Positions 11,298-23,926 of a DNA stretch of 64,000 nt are shown piece by piece (the first letter of the stretch is position 1; every line of letters begins with the position of its first letter). The notes below the pieces were generated by a model, which was given only the letters and a program-made list of their open reading frames with translations, had not been told where the DNA came from and did not search any database. The DNA is taken from NCBI GenBank assembly GCA_016098155.1, contig JAAAJB010000119.1:1-64000 (forward strand). The letters run 5' to 3'. Made by a program: the position numbers and the translations under genes. The DNA comes from Actinomortierella ambigua. Its lineage: Eukaryota; Mortierellomycota; Mortierellomycetes; Mortierellales; Mortierellaceae.

Positions 11298-13807
11298 ATG
11301 CGCGACAACCCTCCCAAGAACAAGATCCTTGTCGTCGGACGAAGAGGCGTTGGCAAGCTGTCTCTAGTTCATGGTAAGCTGATGCTCTCTGGTGCTTACT
11401 TTGGGACAATGCCATTGTCGCATGGGGGAGCGATTCATCCTGACATTGATGGACGAGGGGTGCTCAGGCAAAATATTTTTTTTTCATATCTAACATTCAA
11501 ACAAATATTCTACCATTCCATTTGTTGTTGTCTTCTTTGGCTTCTAGCCATTCTCGGCTCGAGATTCATTCCAACCACGTCAGCATCACGGTCGCGTCCA
11601 GCGTCGCCTCTACTACTTCCTGTAACAACCATCCCTTCACTCGAGGAAGCCCAGAGCTTTGACGGACCGAGCCACCATATTCGGCATGGAACAACAGCAG
11701 CAGCAGCAGGAGATGATGATGATCCTGCCAAGGAGACCCCTTTGACGGCAAAGACGATCACAGACCCATCAGGAACAGGCTCAGGAACCACGACAACGAC
11801 AGCAACAGCAACAGCAGCAGCACGACCGCGGGTGGATCATTCCGGCGTGACCATCCCTTGGACGATCGATACAAAGTATTACACGGTCAAGGTAGATTTC
11901 TGGATCGACGAAACGGACCCCAAAGGACGTCGCGAGCTTGAGCGCATGATTGAGGCCGGCGATCTGGATGAGATTGGCGCAGTCGTCGAGGCGGTCGTCT
12001 TTTGCTTTTCGCGGAATGATGTAAGAGAGAGATGCAAGAATGAAGGTGAAGAAAGAGATACACACAAGTGAAGTTGAGCAAAGGAAAGATGGTACTCACC
12101 CTTTTCTTTATTTTTGGGTTACCCTGTTCATATATAGCCCTCGACACTTCATGATATCAAGCCTTGGATCACATTTGCTGAAAGAATGGAACCTGCGATC
12201 ACGCTCTGTGTGTCGACGGATGCACCAATGCAACCCAAGGGCGGCGACTCTGGAGCGGACCCATCACCACCCACTTCTCCTAGACAGGAGGGCGAGGGAG
12301 GCGACGAAGATGAGAACGAGGAGATTTCCGACTATGACGACTGGTGTCTGAGCAATGGATTTGAATACGTCAATCTTCACGAAGATACCGAGGGATTGGG
12401 CGCGGACGAGCATGTGGGGCTGGATCGAATCCTCGAAGCCTTGGCGGCGCATATGTGGGATGGTCTGAAGCGCAAGAGTAATAAGAAACAGGGTCAGCAT
12501 ACGCGTGACATGATTCGGTCGTTCAGCGTCGATCCAGATGGCAACGACCCCTCGGCGTCCAACTCGATGACGCTGGACATGTCGGCCATTTTGGGGAGTC
12601 AGAGCCAGAGTCACATCAGTCGCGAGTATCTGGAAAGGCTGGCGAGCATAACACAACAAGGTCACGACCATGAAGGGGGGCGGATAGGAAGTGGCCAAGC
12701 TCTAGAACATATTCGAGAAGAAGGCGGGTATGATGATGAAGGTGATTATAACTACAACATCGACGAAGGGGACGATGGCGATGACGACGATGAGGAGGAA
12801 GACGATGAAGACGACGATCGAGCTTTTTACAGGGCGTTGGCCGAGCTCAGCTTACACAACCGTGCCCTCAGCCCATTAGGGCCCAGCACATTCCAGCGGG
12901 AACACCGGAGCTACGATGCCGATGTGGAGGAGGACACTACAGGAGAGGATCCATGGTCATTGCAACACTCGGGAGACCTTGATTCGGACACGTCGTCTCA
13001 CGCCCATGCCGCAACTACAGCAGGAGCAAATACATCAGTGTCCAAAGGGTCCACGAAGCCGGTCAACAGCCGGAACAGTTTGACGATGCAGGGCTTGATG
13101 GCGGAGGACCAAGAGCGCCAAGCAGCCTACTTTTTGAACAAGCCTTTTGTCGGGGCCACCTATGAGGACGAGGGAGGATCGGAAGAAGGACGAGGAAGCG
13201 AACTTGTTCGCGGAGGCGGCAGCGGGGAACAGGACCTGGAGAGCGAGTTTTCATTGCAGGCCGATGACCGCTTTGAATTTGGCGACTACGTGACAGCGTC
13301 TGCTCTGGGTGGCGGGGAAGTGGCCGGTTTTGAGAATGATTTCATGGATGATCCGGTCTTTGAAAGTAAGTAGTACCCTAAAGAGAGGAAGGGAAAGGGG
13401 AAAAAAACAATGACATTAGGGAGTGGCAAAGATTTTTAACGCGCTAGAACACCACGGCTCCGTCTTTGTGCCTATTTATTTGATCCCGGCTTACTAGGCG
13501 TGCCGCGAGAAATGGTCGAAGACATGCACCAAACGCTCTTTGGGAACATGGATGATGTGGACGGAATGGGACGTACGCTTGAAACACTCCGAGGTCTTCG
13601 AGGTAAGCACAGGCCTTATCTGGGCTCTTGCTCTTCCTTTCTCGAGGTCTCGAGGCTAAGGAAGAAGGCCTATCTTAAACAATACTTTTATTCTCTCTCT
13701 TTCCCACCACTTTTTTTTTAGAACAAGGAAAGAACATGTCGGACAAGGATCGACGAGAGCTTGCGGCACGCGTTGCCCTGTCGTTTGGAATGCAAATGGA
13801 CCAGTAA
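11298..13807 (+). CDS. AAGAB: alpha/gamma-adaptin-binding protein p34 (AAGAB family), long form
   Basis: Five exons: 11298-11373, 11548-12020, 12138-13365, 13498-13602 and 13722-13807, giving 655 aa, about twice human AAGAB (315 aa). Family role: cytosolic chaperone for assembly of AP-1/AP-2 clathrin adaptor complexes. The N-terminal Rab-like domain begins KILVVGRRGVGK, a P-loop lacking the usual Ser/Thr straight after GK. The strongest family match is IPWTIDTKYY, followed by SDYDDWCLSNGFEYVNL and GLDRILEALAAHMW, which match the WCIKHGFELVEL and GVKRIVQALNANVW stretches of animal p34. The C-terminal helix LETLRGLREQGKNM...RRELAARVALSFGM matches the family's LKEMKDKAATLPHEQR...KAF tail. The extra length is a Thr/Ala-rich insert after the first strand and a Gly/Asp/Glu-rich region (about residues 340-560). 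Confidence 0.88.
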
Positions 13808-13831
13808 ACAAAAAAAAAGACATCTCAGAAA

Positions 13832-13837
13832 AATAAA
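13832..13837 (+). terminator. AATAAA poly(A) signal after AAGAB
   Basis: AATAAA 25 nt after the AAGAB stop codon. Confidence 0.45.
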
Positions 13838-15372
13838 CGCGCGATTTGGAAGCAAGTCTGTTACAAACAAAGTTGATCATGAGGCTCGCGGTGATCTTGG
13901 TCCATGATCGCACAAATGGACTTTCGAGTGTCTCTTTTGGGTGCTTGCTCGACCATAGTATATTCATGCGTTTTTCACGACAGTTTTTTTTTTCTGTTCC
14001 GTCCTGAAACTTTGGTTTGGCATTAATGCACTTTGCACAACCCACACATTTCAAACACTGGCGTTTTTTGCCGGTTTCAGTGTTGTGATCGGTGCGGGCC
14101 ATAAAGCGGGGTGGGAAAGATAGGAAGTATAGTAGAGAGCAGGTGGGAGAGAGAGGTATCAGGTTTACTCAAACTGGAGGAACACGTAGGCGTGCTGCGG
14201 TGTGTGCTGCAGTCGGAAGCCAGTCCATCCTCCCCCCCCCCTGCTATGCACTCTCCACAAGTGCACTTAGACATGGGGCGATTGCTTGATGAGAGAAAAG
14301 GCCAGGCGAGCGCGTATTGGTTTTCATCGAACAAAAAAAAACAAACAAAAACGCAGCTCCGTGACAATCACACATGGATGACACTTTACGTTCCATCATT
14401 TCAAGCTGTAAATGTCATCATTGGATAGGATGTTGGATGGCAACACAAAAGAAATATGCTTGTTGAATGGCATGAATGTTTACCACTCCGAGCTTGTGGA
14501 GACACGAGTTCGCAAGTGTGCAGTTTTTTTCCCGAGCTTCGTGATCACCATTATCTTCGCATCGCCGTACTCCATGAATTGTCCTCTCCCACCCCTTGTT
14601 TTTTTGCTCTCGTCAGGGTCTCTGAACATCCCAGATGCGAAAAAGGCCCTAGAGCACCGTTGTTTTCCCATGAAGTACATGAACCCTCCCCCCCCCCATT
14701 CCACTCTCTTTTATTTAGCACTTTGCATCATGCGCACGAAGAAAGCGACCATACATCCTAATGTGCTTGGCACCCTGTAAACCAACAAGACCAAAAAAGA
14801 GAACCAACTGGGTTTGTCGATTGAGGACGCTCTTCAAGCACGATATGCTTGCCTTGTTTAGATACTTCAAGCCCGCCTCCTGGATATAATCAAAGTCTAC
14901 TCGACAGGGTGGACCCTGCCTGAAATCAGGGTCCGCTACAGACGGTTGGGCAACGACCACGAAGATAGGGGTGGAGACGAACAGAAGAAAGATGAAGTGT
15001 GTGTGAAAAAAAAAATAACATTAGTTGCATTATTGTGCATCAATAGACCCTACGAGATTGAAGTTCGAACACGCCTATCATAATCTGCAGGCTCTGCCCT
15101 AGGAGAATCGCTGCTGTTGTTTTTTCACATTACGCCAACAAGAAAAAAAAAACAAACAAGTCGTTGACGATGTTGGACCCAACTAATCCATTCTTCAGCG
15201 ACGGATGAAACGGCGCTAAAAGCTTCTTTGCCCAACCTGCGTGTACCCAGACCAAGGAGAAAAGTACGGACCCACCCTCTCTTCCCTGTCACACTCGCAG
15301 GGAAAGTTAAGAAGTTCGAGTCTGAGAATGTGGTTCCTCATGTTCATTTGCGCTTGGAACAACACCCTGCCT

Positions 15373-15394
15373 AAAAAAAAAAAAAAAAAAAAAA
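15373..15394 (+). repeat. A22 homopolymer
   Basis: Uninterrupted run of 22 A in the gene-poor region. Confidence 0.9.
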
Positions 15395-16540
15395 GGGTGG
15401 TGTGAACTTCCTTTGAGGACAGTTGGGAAGAGCCAGGAGGATGTCTTTTTTTTCGTTTTCAATCCACTCGGTTGGGAAAGGTGTCGGCTTTCACTTTCTT
15501 GATAAAAGGATAAAGAAAAACATGTGGTAGCCCATGCAAGTGCAGTAACGCAAAAAAGGGGGATGGATGTGTGTGGTACCATTCTGTCCAAGTAGAAAGG
15601 GTAGATGGGAATGAGTAGAAAGTAAGGGTGCGCGTGGATCGAAGTGATTGCTCCTGCTATGCCTATTTTTTTTTTCTCGTGGGATCAACTTTGGCAAAGA
15701 AAGGAGTCGAGACGAAAAGAAAGGGGATCGAGTTAGTTGAATGCGAACGTGCTGATCTTCTGCCGCTTTCTGGACCTATCACTCTCGTAGCTTGAACCAA
15801 ACAAAAAAAAACAAATATCGCTAGGCTGAGGATGTGGGTGGAAGGATGAGAAAACGAGGCTGACTGCTGCAGCCATGTTTGTACTCCGCATGGCATGGCA
15901 TGGCATGTGGAAAAGGCCGCCGCTACTACCCGACCATATGGAAAATGAAGGCAAGGGGGTAGCGAAGCGGGAGTGACTTCCTTCATGCACATTTGTCGTG
16001 CGCGTAATGTCGCAAGAGCAATGTACAACAGTGCTTCACCCCCTTCTTCCTGACGATGCAGATGAAGAAGCACATGCTACATGTGGGCGGTTAAAGCAAT
16101 CTATGGATAAGGAACTTCCCTCAATAAGAGAAGAGAACCAACCCTGTCTACAATGTCACAATGTCGCCCCTCGCAACGTGTAGGCAAGCATGAGCATGCA
16201 TGGCCTATGATAGCCAAGTTTTGTGACATGAAGAAAATGGGAAGTGCAGAATACATATATTTGAACTCTCATCCTCCACGCACGCTATCCCCCTCTCCTC
16301 TACCTCTTTCCACTCCTCGTCGTTGCCGTCAGCGACATCATCCTCTCTTTCTCACCGTCCCTCACTTTCACTCTCTTCCCTCATTTTCGCTCTCTTCCTC
16401 TTACCGCGCCCAAATGAATTCATATCTAACAAACCAGCAGGGAATCCGACAATCCTCTTGGTGCATCGAAAACACGATTGAGCAGGATCTTCTTGCATGT
16501 TGACAGAGAGATAGGAACACCTTTTCGTTGAGCAATGAGC

Positions 16541-16561
16541 AAAAAAAAAAAAAAAAAAAAA
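16541..16561 (+). repeat. A21 homopolymer
   Basis: Uninterrupted run of 21 A in the gene-poor region. Confidence 0.9.
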
Positions 16562-19500
16562 TACAATGTCCAGTAGTCACCCTCGAGAAAGCTTACTGGA
16601 GGAACTTTCGGGCGAAATAGAGACAAAGCATGGACCAACAGACCATGCGTCCCTCCCGTTATCTTTCCTGTGTCTGCATTTTTGCTCACAGAGTTCATCC
16701 CCTCCCCATCGTCCCAAATCGACAAGTTGGTGGACAACAGACTCCTGAGAATGGAAGAAAGGCGATTGAGGAGCTAGGAATCTCTCTCTCCCTCGCTCTC
16801 GTTCTCCCTCTCTCCCCTGCGGGCCCGAGAGCATCCCTGAATTATATAAGTTTGCCGATCGCTTCCCTAGGGTAGCATCACCTTGTACATGGTCGCGTAT
16901 GAGGCCTCATTTTTTTGCTGTTGTTGTAGTTGTTGTTATTGATAATGATGATGTTGCCATGCGTGTTCTATGCCAAGGGCACTCGCTGGTGTATTCAGCC
17001 CAAACAAATGAAGCGGGTCTTGATTGTGTGCGAGATGGTCGAGTTAACCCCCTCGCTGTTTTGACTCGTCTCCCCCCCCCCACGAGTTTTCTTTATATGA
17101 TAGTTTCCCCACAACTTTTTATTATTTTCATGCATGGTGTTTTTTTTCTCCGCTCCCACGAGAGTTTGTCTTTGGACAACCATGAAAAATGAGAAGGAGA
17201 GGGAGCGGGACGGAGAGAGAGGGAGATCTCAACCAGGAGCGAACAGTACGTACAACAAATCACGCTCGCTCTACTTTTCATGCCCTGGTGCTAACCCATA
17301 GGTTTCCCTTGTGATGTTGATCAAATCAGGCGGTGACGAAATAAATGGCAGAAAATGATGGAGTGAACAAAAAAAAAACGGCATGCGCACTATGTGTGTG
17401 TTTATCTCGTCTTCCGTTGGAATCGACGCTAAAAAACTCGACTCTCTTCTCTTTAGGGTGTGTGCGTTTTGTGTCCAAGACCTTGGACCAAACAGCAACG
17501 AAAGAAGGAAAGGGAAGAAAGAAGAGGCAATCGCGGAGTCGATCCCCTTTCCAGCAGATAAATCGCGCTATGTTTACGACGGTTGACTGTTTGAAGGGCT
17601 GTGCGTTGCAGGGTACCGCATGTTTCTTGCCACCTTTGTTGGATGCACCCTCGCGTATCCTCCATCTCACTCTTTCGTATGAAGAATCCCGTCCTTTCTT
17701 TTTCTTTGTCATGGAAAGACCTCTTCGTCGACACGAGGGTATGGTGGTCAGAAAGGTGGTGGGAGGTGCGGAATGGGCGTTGTGTGCTGCTTCTGTCCCC
17801 CCTGGTGCACAAGAGAAGTGTACATTGGCAACAAAAGACAAAAACGCGGGTGAATTGGGGTTACTGCTGCTGCTGCCAAACCTTCGAGAGAAACAAATGG
17901 TTCAATGAAGCGCACACCATTCTAGCCAATCCTATCATCATCCTCTCATGGCTTCGATTCTCATACGTCGTGCCCATAAGCTTTCACGCACTTCTGTCTC
18001 CAGCACCGCCTGGAGTGAGGGCTGTCGACTTGTGCACAGCGCCAATGAAACGAGGCATTGATAATCCCTTCTTTTCCCTCCCCCTTCCCCCTCCTCTCTC
18101 TCCCTCTCTTTCTCTTTCATCACAAGCAGGTAAATGAAAACACTTGTTGTCGCACCAAGCTCTCATAGTAGCTCCTTCCTCCCTCTCATCTCATTTTTTT
18201 CCCTTGCTTCTTATCAACAACCCGCAGCCTCTCCGTCGCTCTCTTTAGCCTACTGCGATAAGACGCAAGAAACGCCACGAATGGGTCACTGCTTGAGAGA
18301 CGGAAAGAGGTGAGGCACTAGTTTCTCTGGTTACGCGCCACTAGCAAGAGGACCTGACAGGTTGTGCGGAGAGGCAGGAAAGGTGCTCCCCGGGTGCCAC
18401 GAGTTTCCCTATCTTTTCGCACTATGGCATGCATTTAGGGAAAGGTACGATGACGGGTTTGGCGGAGCAACAATCTACGATTTCTCCATATGTGCAACTG
18501 CCTCGTGCAATCCCTCTGGCACGAGGTTGGGTGGGGGTGGTGGTGGCTTTGGAGCTCCGACTCTGCTGTTCCTGTCGGCACAAAATAAAAAGGCCATGTG
18601 TCAATGATGACATGGTATGAGAGAGAGATAAAGTCCGAATGGCTTTTTTAAAAAAAGGCTGAGCGTAATTTTGAAAATATTGCATCGTAACTGACCCATG
18701 AGGTTTGTTGTTGTTGATGATGATGCCGCAGGGACTTTTGATTACTCAAGCCGCCCATCTGTCCAACACCCTTCTTGCCACACATGCCAAGCGAAAACAA
18801 CATTAGGGGGGTGTTGAGTCGTTCTGTTTGCTCATGATTTTTAAACACAACGCCACTTATATATGATGGGGGCTGAGGGAGTGATGACAGGGGGAAAGGA
18901 TGTTTGAGAACCTGTATCCCGAGGAGTTTTGACACGCTCTGCCCCTTATTCCCCTTGCTCCATACTTCTTGTCAAACGACACTGTCGAAATGTCACTTGA
19001 AGCGTGAAGGAGGCCAAAGTACAAAACATCCCAGGTCACGGCCCAAAAAAAAAAAAAGAATCCAAGAAAACGTTTTGTGGCTTCTCTTCTGGTGCGCCAT
19101 TTCAGTTTGCACAGCCTTTTTTCGGTGAAATGATGATTAATGCTGACACCCCCGATGGCCCCTGCTCACCCATTTTCCCATGTTCATAATACGCATTCCT
19201 GTGTTACGACCAAGCTGTTTTAGTCCTCCCACGCACTTCCTTTTTTTTTTTCCCACTCGTGCCATAGCTTTATAACCTTCGATTCCTCACCCTCTCTCCC
19301 CACCCATCCCGCTCCCTGCATGACAAGTACCATGCTCGAAGTATATCGGGCGTGGCGCTCCACTTCTCGGCGACGAACAAGCAAATGATTTACGTCGGAC
19401 GATACACGAACAGGCGCGAGCGAAGACAGGACGGAACAGTCAGACAGTCCGAGAACACCCAATAATGCACAGAAAACCATCGACATGGGGCAGACATGCA

Positions 19501-19585
19501 AAACAAATGCACATTGCAGCTGCCTATTTTCTACGTTGCGCAAGAGGGGCGGGAGGGGGAGGAGAGGAATAGGCACGAATTCCAT

Positions 19586-19603
19586 GTACAGTACGTACTG
19601 TAC
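19586..19603. repeat. perfect 18-bp palindrome
   Basis: GTACAGTACGTACTGTAC is its own reverse complement, with no loop. It sits in the gene desert with no gene attached. It could be a binding site for a dimeric protein, or chance. Confidence 0.8.
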
Positions 19604-21101
19604 TACTCCACACACAGACTTTGGATAAACCAAAAGAGAGAATTGGGTGGAAGACGAGACTATTCAAGAACACGAAAAAACAACGGCGTTTCGCTTGTGG
19701 AATCATGCTGACAAGAAAACTATGCGATCCAATCCCGTGGATACAAACATTCCCGATTAGAACGACACATCAAGAGAACAAAAACATCTGCATGAACAAA
19801 TCCTGCCGTTGGCCAAATGCGACGGTTGCACTGTGGGGGGTGAGGATGATCCGAGGGTTGAACAGAGTTGTGGAATCAGAAGCCGATAACACGCGCACGG
19901 TGAGAGAAAGCATCCAGAGGCGGGTCAGATCCATGCATGCGAACGCCCTTTGTGTTCACAAACAGTTGTAGTTTCGAAAGAAAATGGGCGGCAGGCAGGG
20001 GAATGAGTGATAAAGTCCTCGATAGCCTGGAGGGGAGTTTGTCGATTGGTAAAAGAAAATAGGGATTGGGCGGCGTGGATACCATGGCACTGGGTTTCGG
20101 TTTACTAATGCTAAAACCGGTTGAAAAAAAAAAGGCGGAGTGACTAGAAGAGTGTCTGAAAGCTGCTTGTGGTACCTGATACACTGCTGTCCGCCGCTCT
20201 CTCTCTCTCGATGCTACCGCAAAACACTTGAAGAGCCAAGAAAAAAAAAGTAAACCCACTGCGAGCAAACGAAGAATTTTAAGCGACTTTGCAAGGCAAA
20301 GCCAGGGCGCCTGCATGTTTGTTGATGTCTGTGCAATCGCCACTGGCCACAAACACAAGACACAAAAACGAGTGAGTGTGATGGTGTGATGAGAAGAAAG
20401 GCAGGAGAAAGTGAAAAAGGTGTACAAACCTGTATGAAAGATGCAAAGTCTGGCTGCCCGCCCGCCCGCTTCCCGAGTCCTCTACTCGCAGGAAACTAAG
20501 TAATGCACGCCATGCAGTCTCAATTGTTCCAATGTGTGATCTTTTCTCACGTTTAATGGGAAAAGTTTTGCCATGTTCTTGATTTCATCCGGTGCTAAAG
20601 CAGTTTCCTACGCTAGAGCTCACATTCTCACTCTTCAGCTGCAAACACCTTCCCAGATAGTCTCTAGCTTCAACGGAAACGCGTCGAGCCACATTTATTA
20701 TTTTAGGCAAGTTGTTTTAGAAGCTCTCCCACTCACTCTGATGTACATATTTATACCCTGCCATGTAACATAGCAGCTAGCCACATGCACAGTATTCTTT
20801 GTGGAACCGTGTGTTAATCGCGTTTGTTTGCTTTACATCTCACATAACCATCCCGCATATCTAATCTTTTTTTATGAAGTTTAATAAACTTTTCTGTTTT
20901 TTTGTCGGTTCAGAGCTGGGGACTACTGTGGGTCTACTATAATGTTACCACACTGTTTTACACATTTCTTTACACTCAAAAAGAGACGAAAAGCACTCGC
21001 CGCTACCCCATCATCATGCCAAAGTGAACAATTTTTTCAAACATCCTTCATCATGGACATGTATTCATCGGTACGGAATAACGCAAGGGAGACGCAGCGG
21101 T

Positions 21102-21123
21102 AAAAAAAAAAAAAAAAAAAAAA
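21102..21123 (+). repeat. A22 homopolymer
   Basis: Uninterrupted run of 22 A in the gene-poor region. Confidence 0.9.
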
Positions 21124-23674
21124 TCGACAGACTGATACTGTACGATAAAAGTGGCAATTAAATCAGCTCACATCTGTGGGGCGTGTCTTTGATGGAAAGA
21201 AACTCTTTAAAGAAACTCTCAGCCGGCTGAAAAGGAAAGCCGTACACTCGGTAGGATCCTCCTCAATTGAGCACATGTTGGGTTGAGTGACAACAATAAT
21301 GGACACACGCGTGCGCTCTATTGTGTCCAGTCTCGTGTTTCGTTTCGTTGTTAGGTTGAGTACAGCCTTCTATCTCTTCAGGAGGGGATAAGGGCATCTA
21401 TGGTCACCTGTTCATCTGCCTGGTTGACTGTGTCAGGGATACACTGTTTGTCAGCGAATTTCCATCGAGACTATTCTCTCAGACCGCAGCATCGTAGCTT
21501 GCTTACAGATGAGAATGATTGCGATGATGCTACTACTGCTATGACTGTGTGTGTATATTGACAGATCTATCACTACAATGTGTGATCATCGTGTGTTGCT
21601 TAAAACCAACGTGGCTCGGCAGGCCTTCGGGAACACAAAAGCGAAAGAATGACTAATGGTACAACAGTAGATACCCCTTTACTTCCGGGTTGTTTAAAAA
21701 AATTGGGCGTTTTCATGGCATATTGTTGAGAGATCCGTAGAACGAGGAGGCTTCCATGGAAAACGGCGCTTTGAGACGAAAATATCTGTCCAATATGGCG
21801 TGAAAAAATGGTAGGGGCGGAGACTGTTGATGGGCTAGAGCGAAAACCATACTGTGTCTTTGGGATTCATGTGGCGATGGACGGGTGGTCGCTGGTCAAG
21901 AGGCTAAAACTGAGAGCAATTCATGCTGTTTCCTCTTCCTCATGTCGTGATAAAAACAGAAAGAGTGCCTCATGAAGCTATTATTCACTGGGGCATGGGA
22001 TGACCCTTGGCGTCCCCTGTCTTTTTGTGCTGGAGTTCTTAAACAGTGTTTGGTGACGTGCAGCGACACTAACGTGAAAAAGGGCTTGGGTGTGGTGCTG
22101 GGAATAAAAAAAAGAGTGAGCTCTGGAACACTTTGCGATCACTTTATCCACATGTGTGGAGTAAATGGCACCATCCGGATGTGAATAGCAACTCAGAGTT
22201 TACTTTTTTGGTTCCTCTTTATGCTCGTGATATAGAACCCGAAGAGCAAAAGTCTGGCTTTGTCGACTTTTATCCTTTCGCGGACAGGATAAACAGGAAA
22301 GTGACAGGATAGGTTTCTGCAAGGTAACAAAATAAGAGACTACATGAATTCTTACTTCTATTCAGCCTTGCGTTTCCACCAATTGTCAATGCATACAAAG
22401 CGCATGGGGAGCGAGTGAGAGGAGGGCTCCTTTGACAAAAGAGAGTCTCAGAAAACCATATGAAAATCATTCATAGGTGAGATGGAAGGAGGCTTTGCTC
22501 TTTGTGTGGGCATCCATCCTGGCAGACGACATTTTCTCTACTCCAGCCTGCAATAAACATAAATGGCTCCAATATTATAACAGCGTTACACACGAGTCCA
22601 GATTGCAATGGCGATGCACTCCAAAGCATCCATCTTTCCGTTCCCTCCCTTAAATCTTGTCTCCTTCCTTCTCCGCACTTTGTACTGTACTTTTTATTTT
22701 CGTTTCACAAGTGATTGATCGTTAACAGGGACTGGGACCTGACACAAGACGTGAGGATATTCACAAGTGCGCTGCACAGCGGCGGTAATTTGCAGTACCG
22801 TCCTGCTCTACCACACGTCATTGGCGAGGAGGATAGTGGCATGATTTAAAGTGAACGGCTGCCATGCAGAGCACCCGCGGCAAACTTGTAGAGGCAGCCA
22901 TGACTTGCACTCTCATATGCTTTTCACTTCAACTATCCCCTGTGACACTGTCCCTGGGCTGGTTTTCAATGGACCAGCGTAAAAGTCCTACTGTTGCGAC
23001 CCTCATCCTCGTGCCCATTTTCATAATCCTCATAGGCATCAACATGTGCGCACTCCCGAGCAATAAGGCGATGAAAAACAATTTCAAAGCAAACAAGATC
23101 TGAGCGTGGAAAAGCTATTTCACTTTGACCTCTCTCCCTTCCTCCCCCAAAAGAAAATATTGTGCGGCTTGCGTGTAATTTTGAACCTCAAGTTCCCAAG
23201 CTTGCTGTGTTTGTTCTTACTGTTGTTGTTTTAAATGTCACTCTGGGCTGATCGACAACAAAAGCTCAGCTCTGGCTAATGAGGGAAGACACTTGGATGG
23301 CCTTCCTTCATTTGACCAGAAGATGCAACAAAAGTACCAAAAAACTTTCCGAGGCAGCTCTTTCAAGGGCTAGTCTGGATCTATGGCTCCCTCTCCCTCT
23401 CTCCTCTATGCCTCTCCCATCGGCGGCAAAATCAATCCGACTCGAGTGCCAATAACCACAAAATCAAGATTGGGCTTCAGCATCTACACGGCCAAACTCT
23501 AAATGAACCATGATCGAGGACAGAAAGGCTAAAAAAAATCATGTGTCAACCATATTCTAGTAAGGGGAGGGCACGCATGGTGCCCAAGTAGTTACGTTTC
23601 TGTATTTCGCGCAAACACCTTCGCTTTGGTCGCGTGGCAGAAGAAAGCGTGAAAATATTGTCTACCCAATACAT

Positions 23675-23926
23675 TCATGCCAAAGGCATGAGTTTGCCCC
23701 CTTTTGCACCCCGCCTCTTCTTTTGAACAGGGTATAGCTGGACCAGAGGATGATTTAGTTGCCGGTAGGCATCGAGAAGCAGGATGAGTTTGTGGCCACT
23801 TTGATGAATGGTCATTGTATCCTTGTCACCAAGACGAACTGAGAAGAAGTCCAATTTCAGATATTCTATGGATAGTATCGGTTTGAAAATGTAGTGGGGG
23901 CATAAGGTCCTTCCTCTCCTCATCAA
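23675..23926 (-). CDS. short hypothetical ORF in the gene desert
   Basis: 83 codons, starting MMRRGRTLCPHYIFKPIL and ending in a basic Lys/Arg/Gly tail. The translation has a more ordinary amino-acid mix than its neighbours (for example IHQSGHKLILLLDAYRQLNH). I find no upstream exon, promoter or family. It may be a gene relic, an exon or chance. Confidence 0.15.
   Translation of the reverse strand: MMRRGRTLCPHYIFKPILSIEYLKLDFFSVRLGDKDTMTIHQSGHKLILLLDAYRQLNHPLVQLYPVQKKRRGAKGGKLMPLA

Noticed and set aside
15300..15330. GTTCGAGTC considered as a tRNA T-loop
   Set aside because: No acceptor stem, anticodon arm or A/B box spacing around it; the same holds for similar words near 15063.
15889..15907. 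CATGG tandem copies considered as a protein-binding array
   Set aside because: Fewer than four copies and no context.
17326..17908. Overlapping ORFs of 171 (minus) and 187 (plus) codons
   Set aside because: Both strands are open across the same low-complexity stretch; neither has start context, splice signals or a family.
19876..20427. 183-codon minus-strand ORF with a hydrophobic middle
   Set aside because: Composition follows CT-rich DNA; no promoter, conservation clue or domain.
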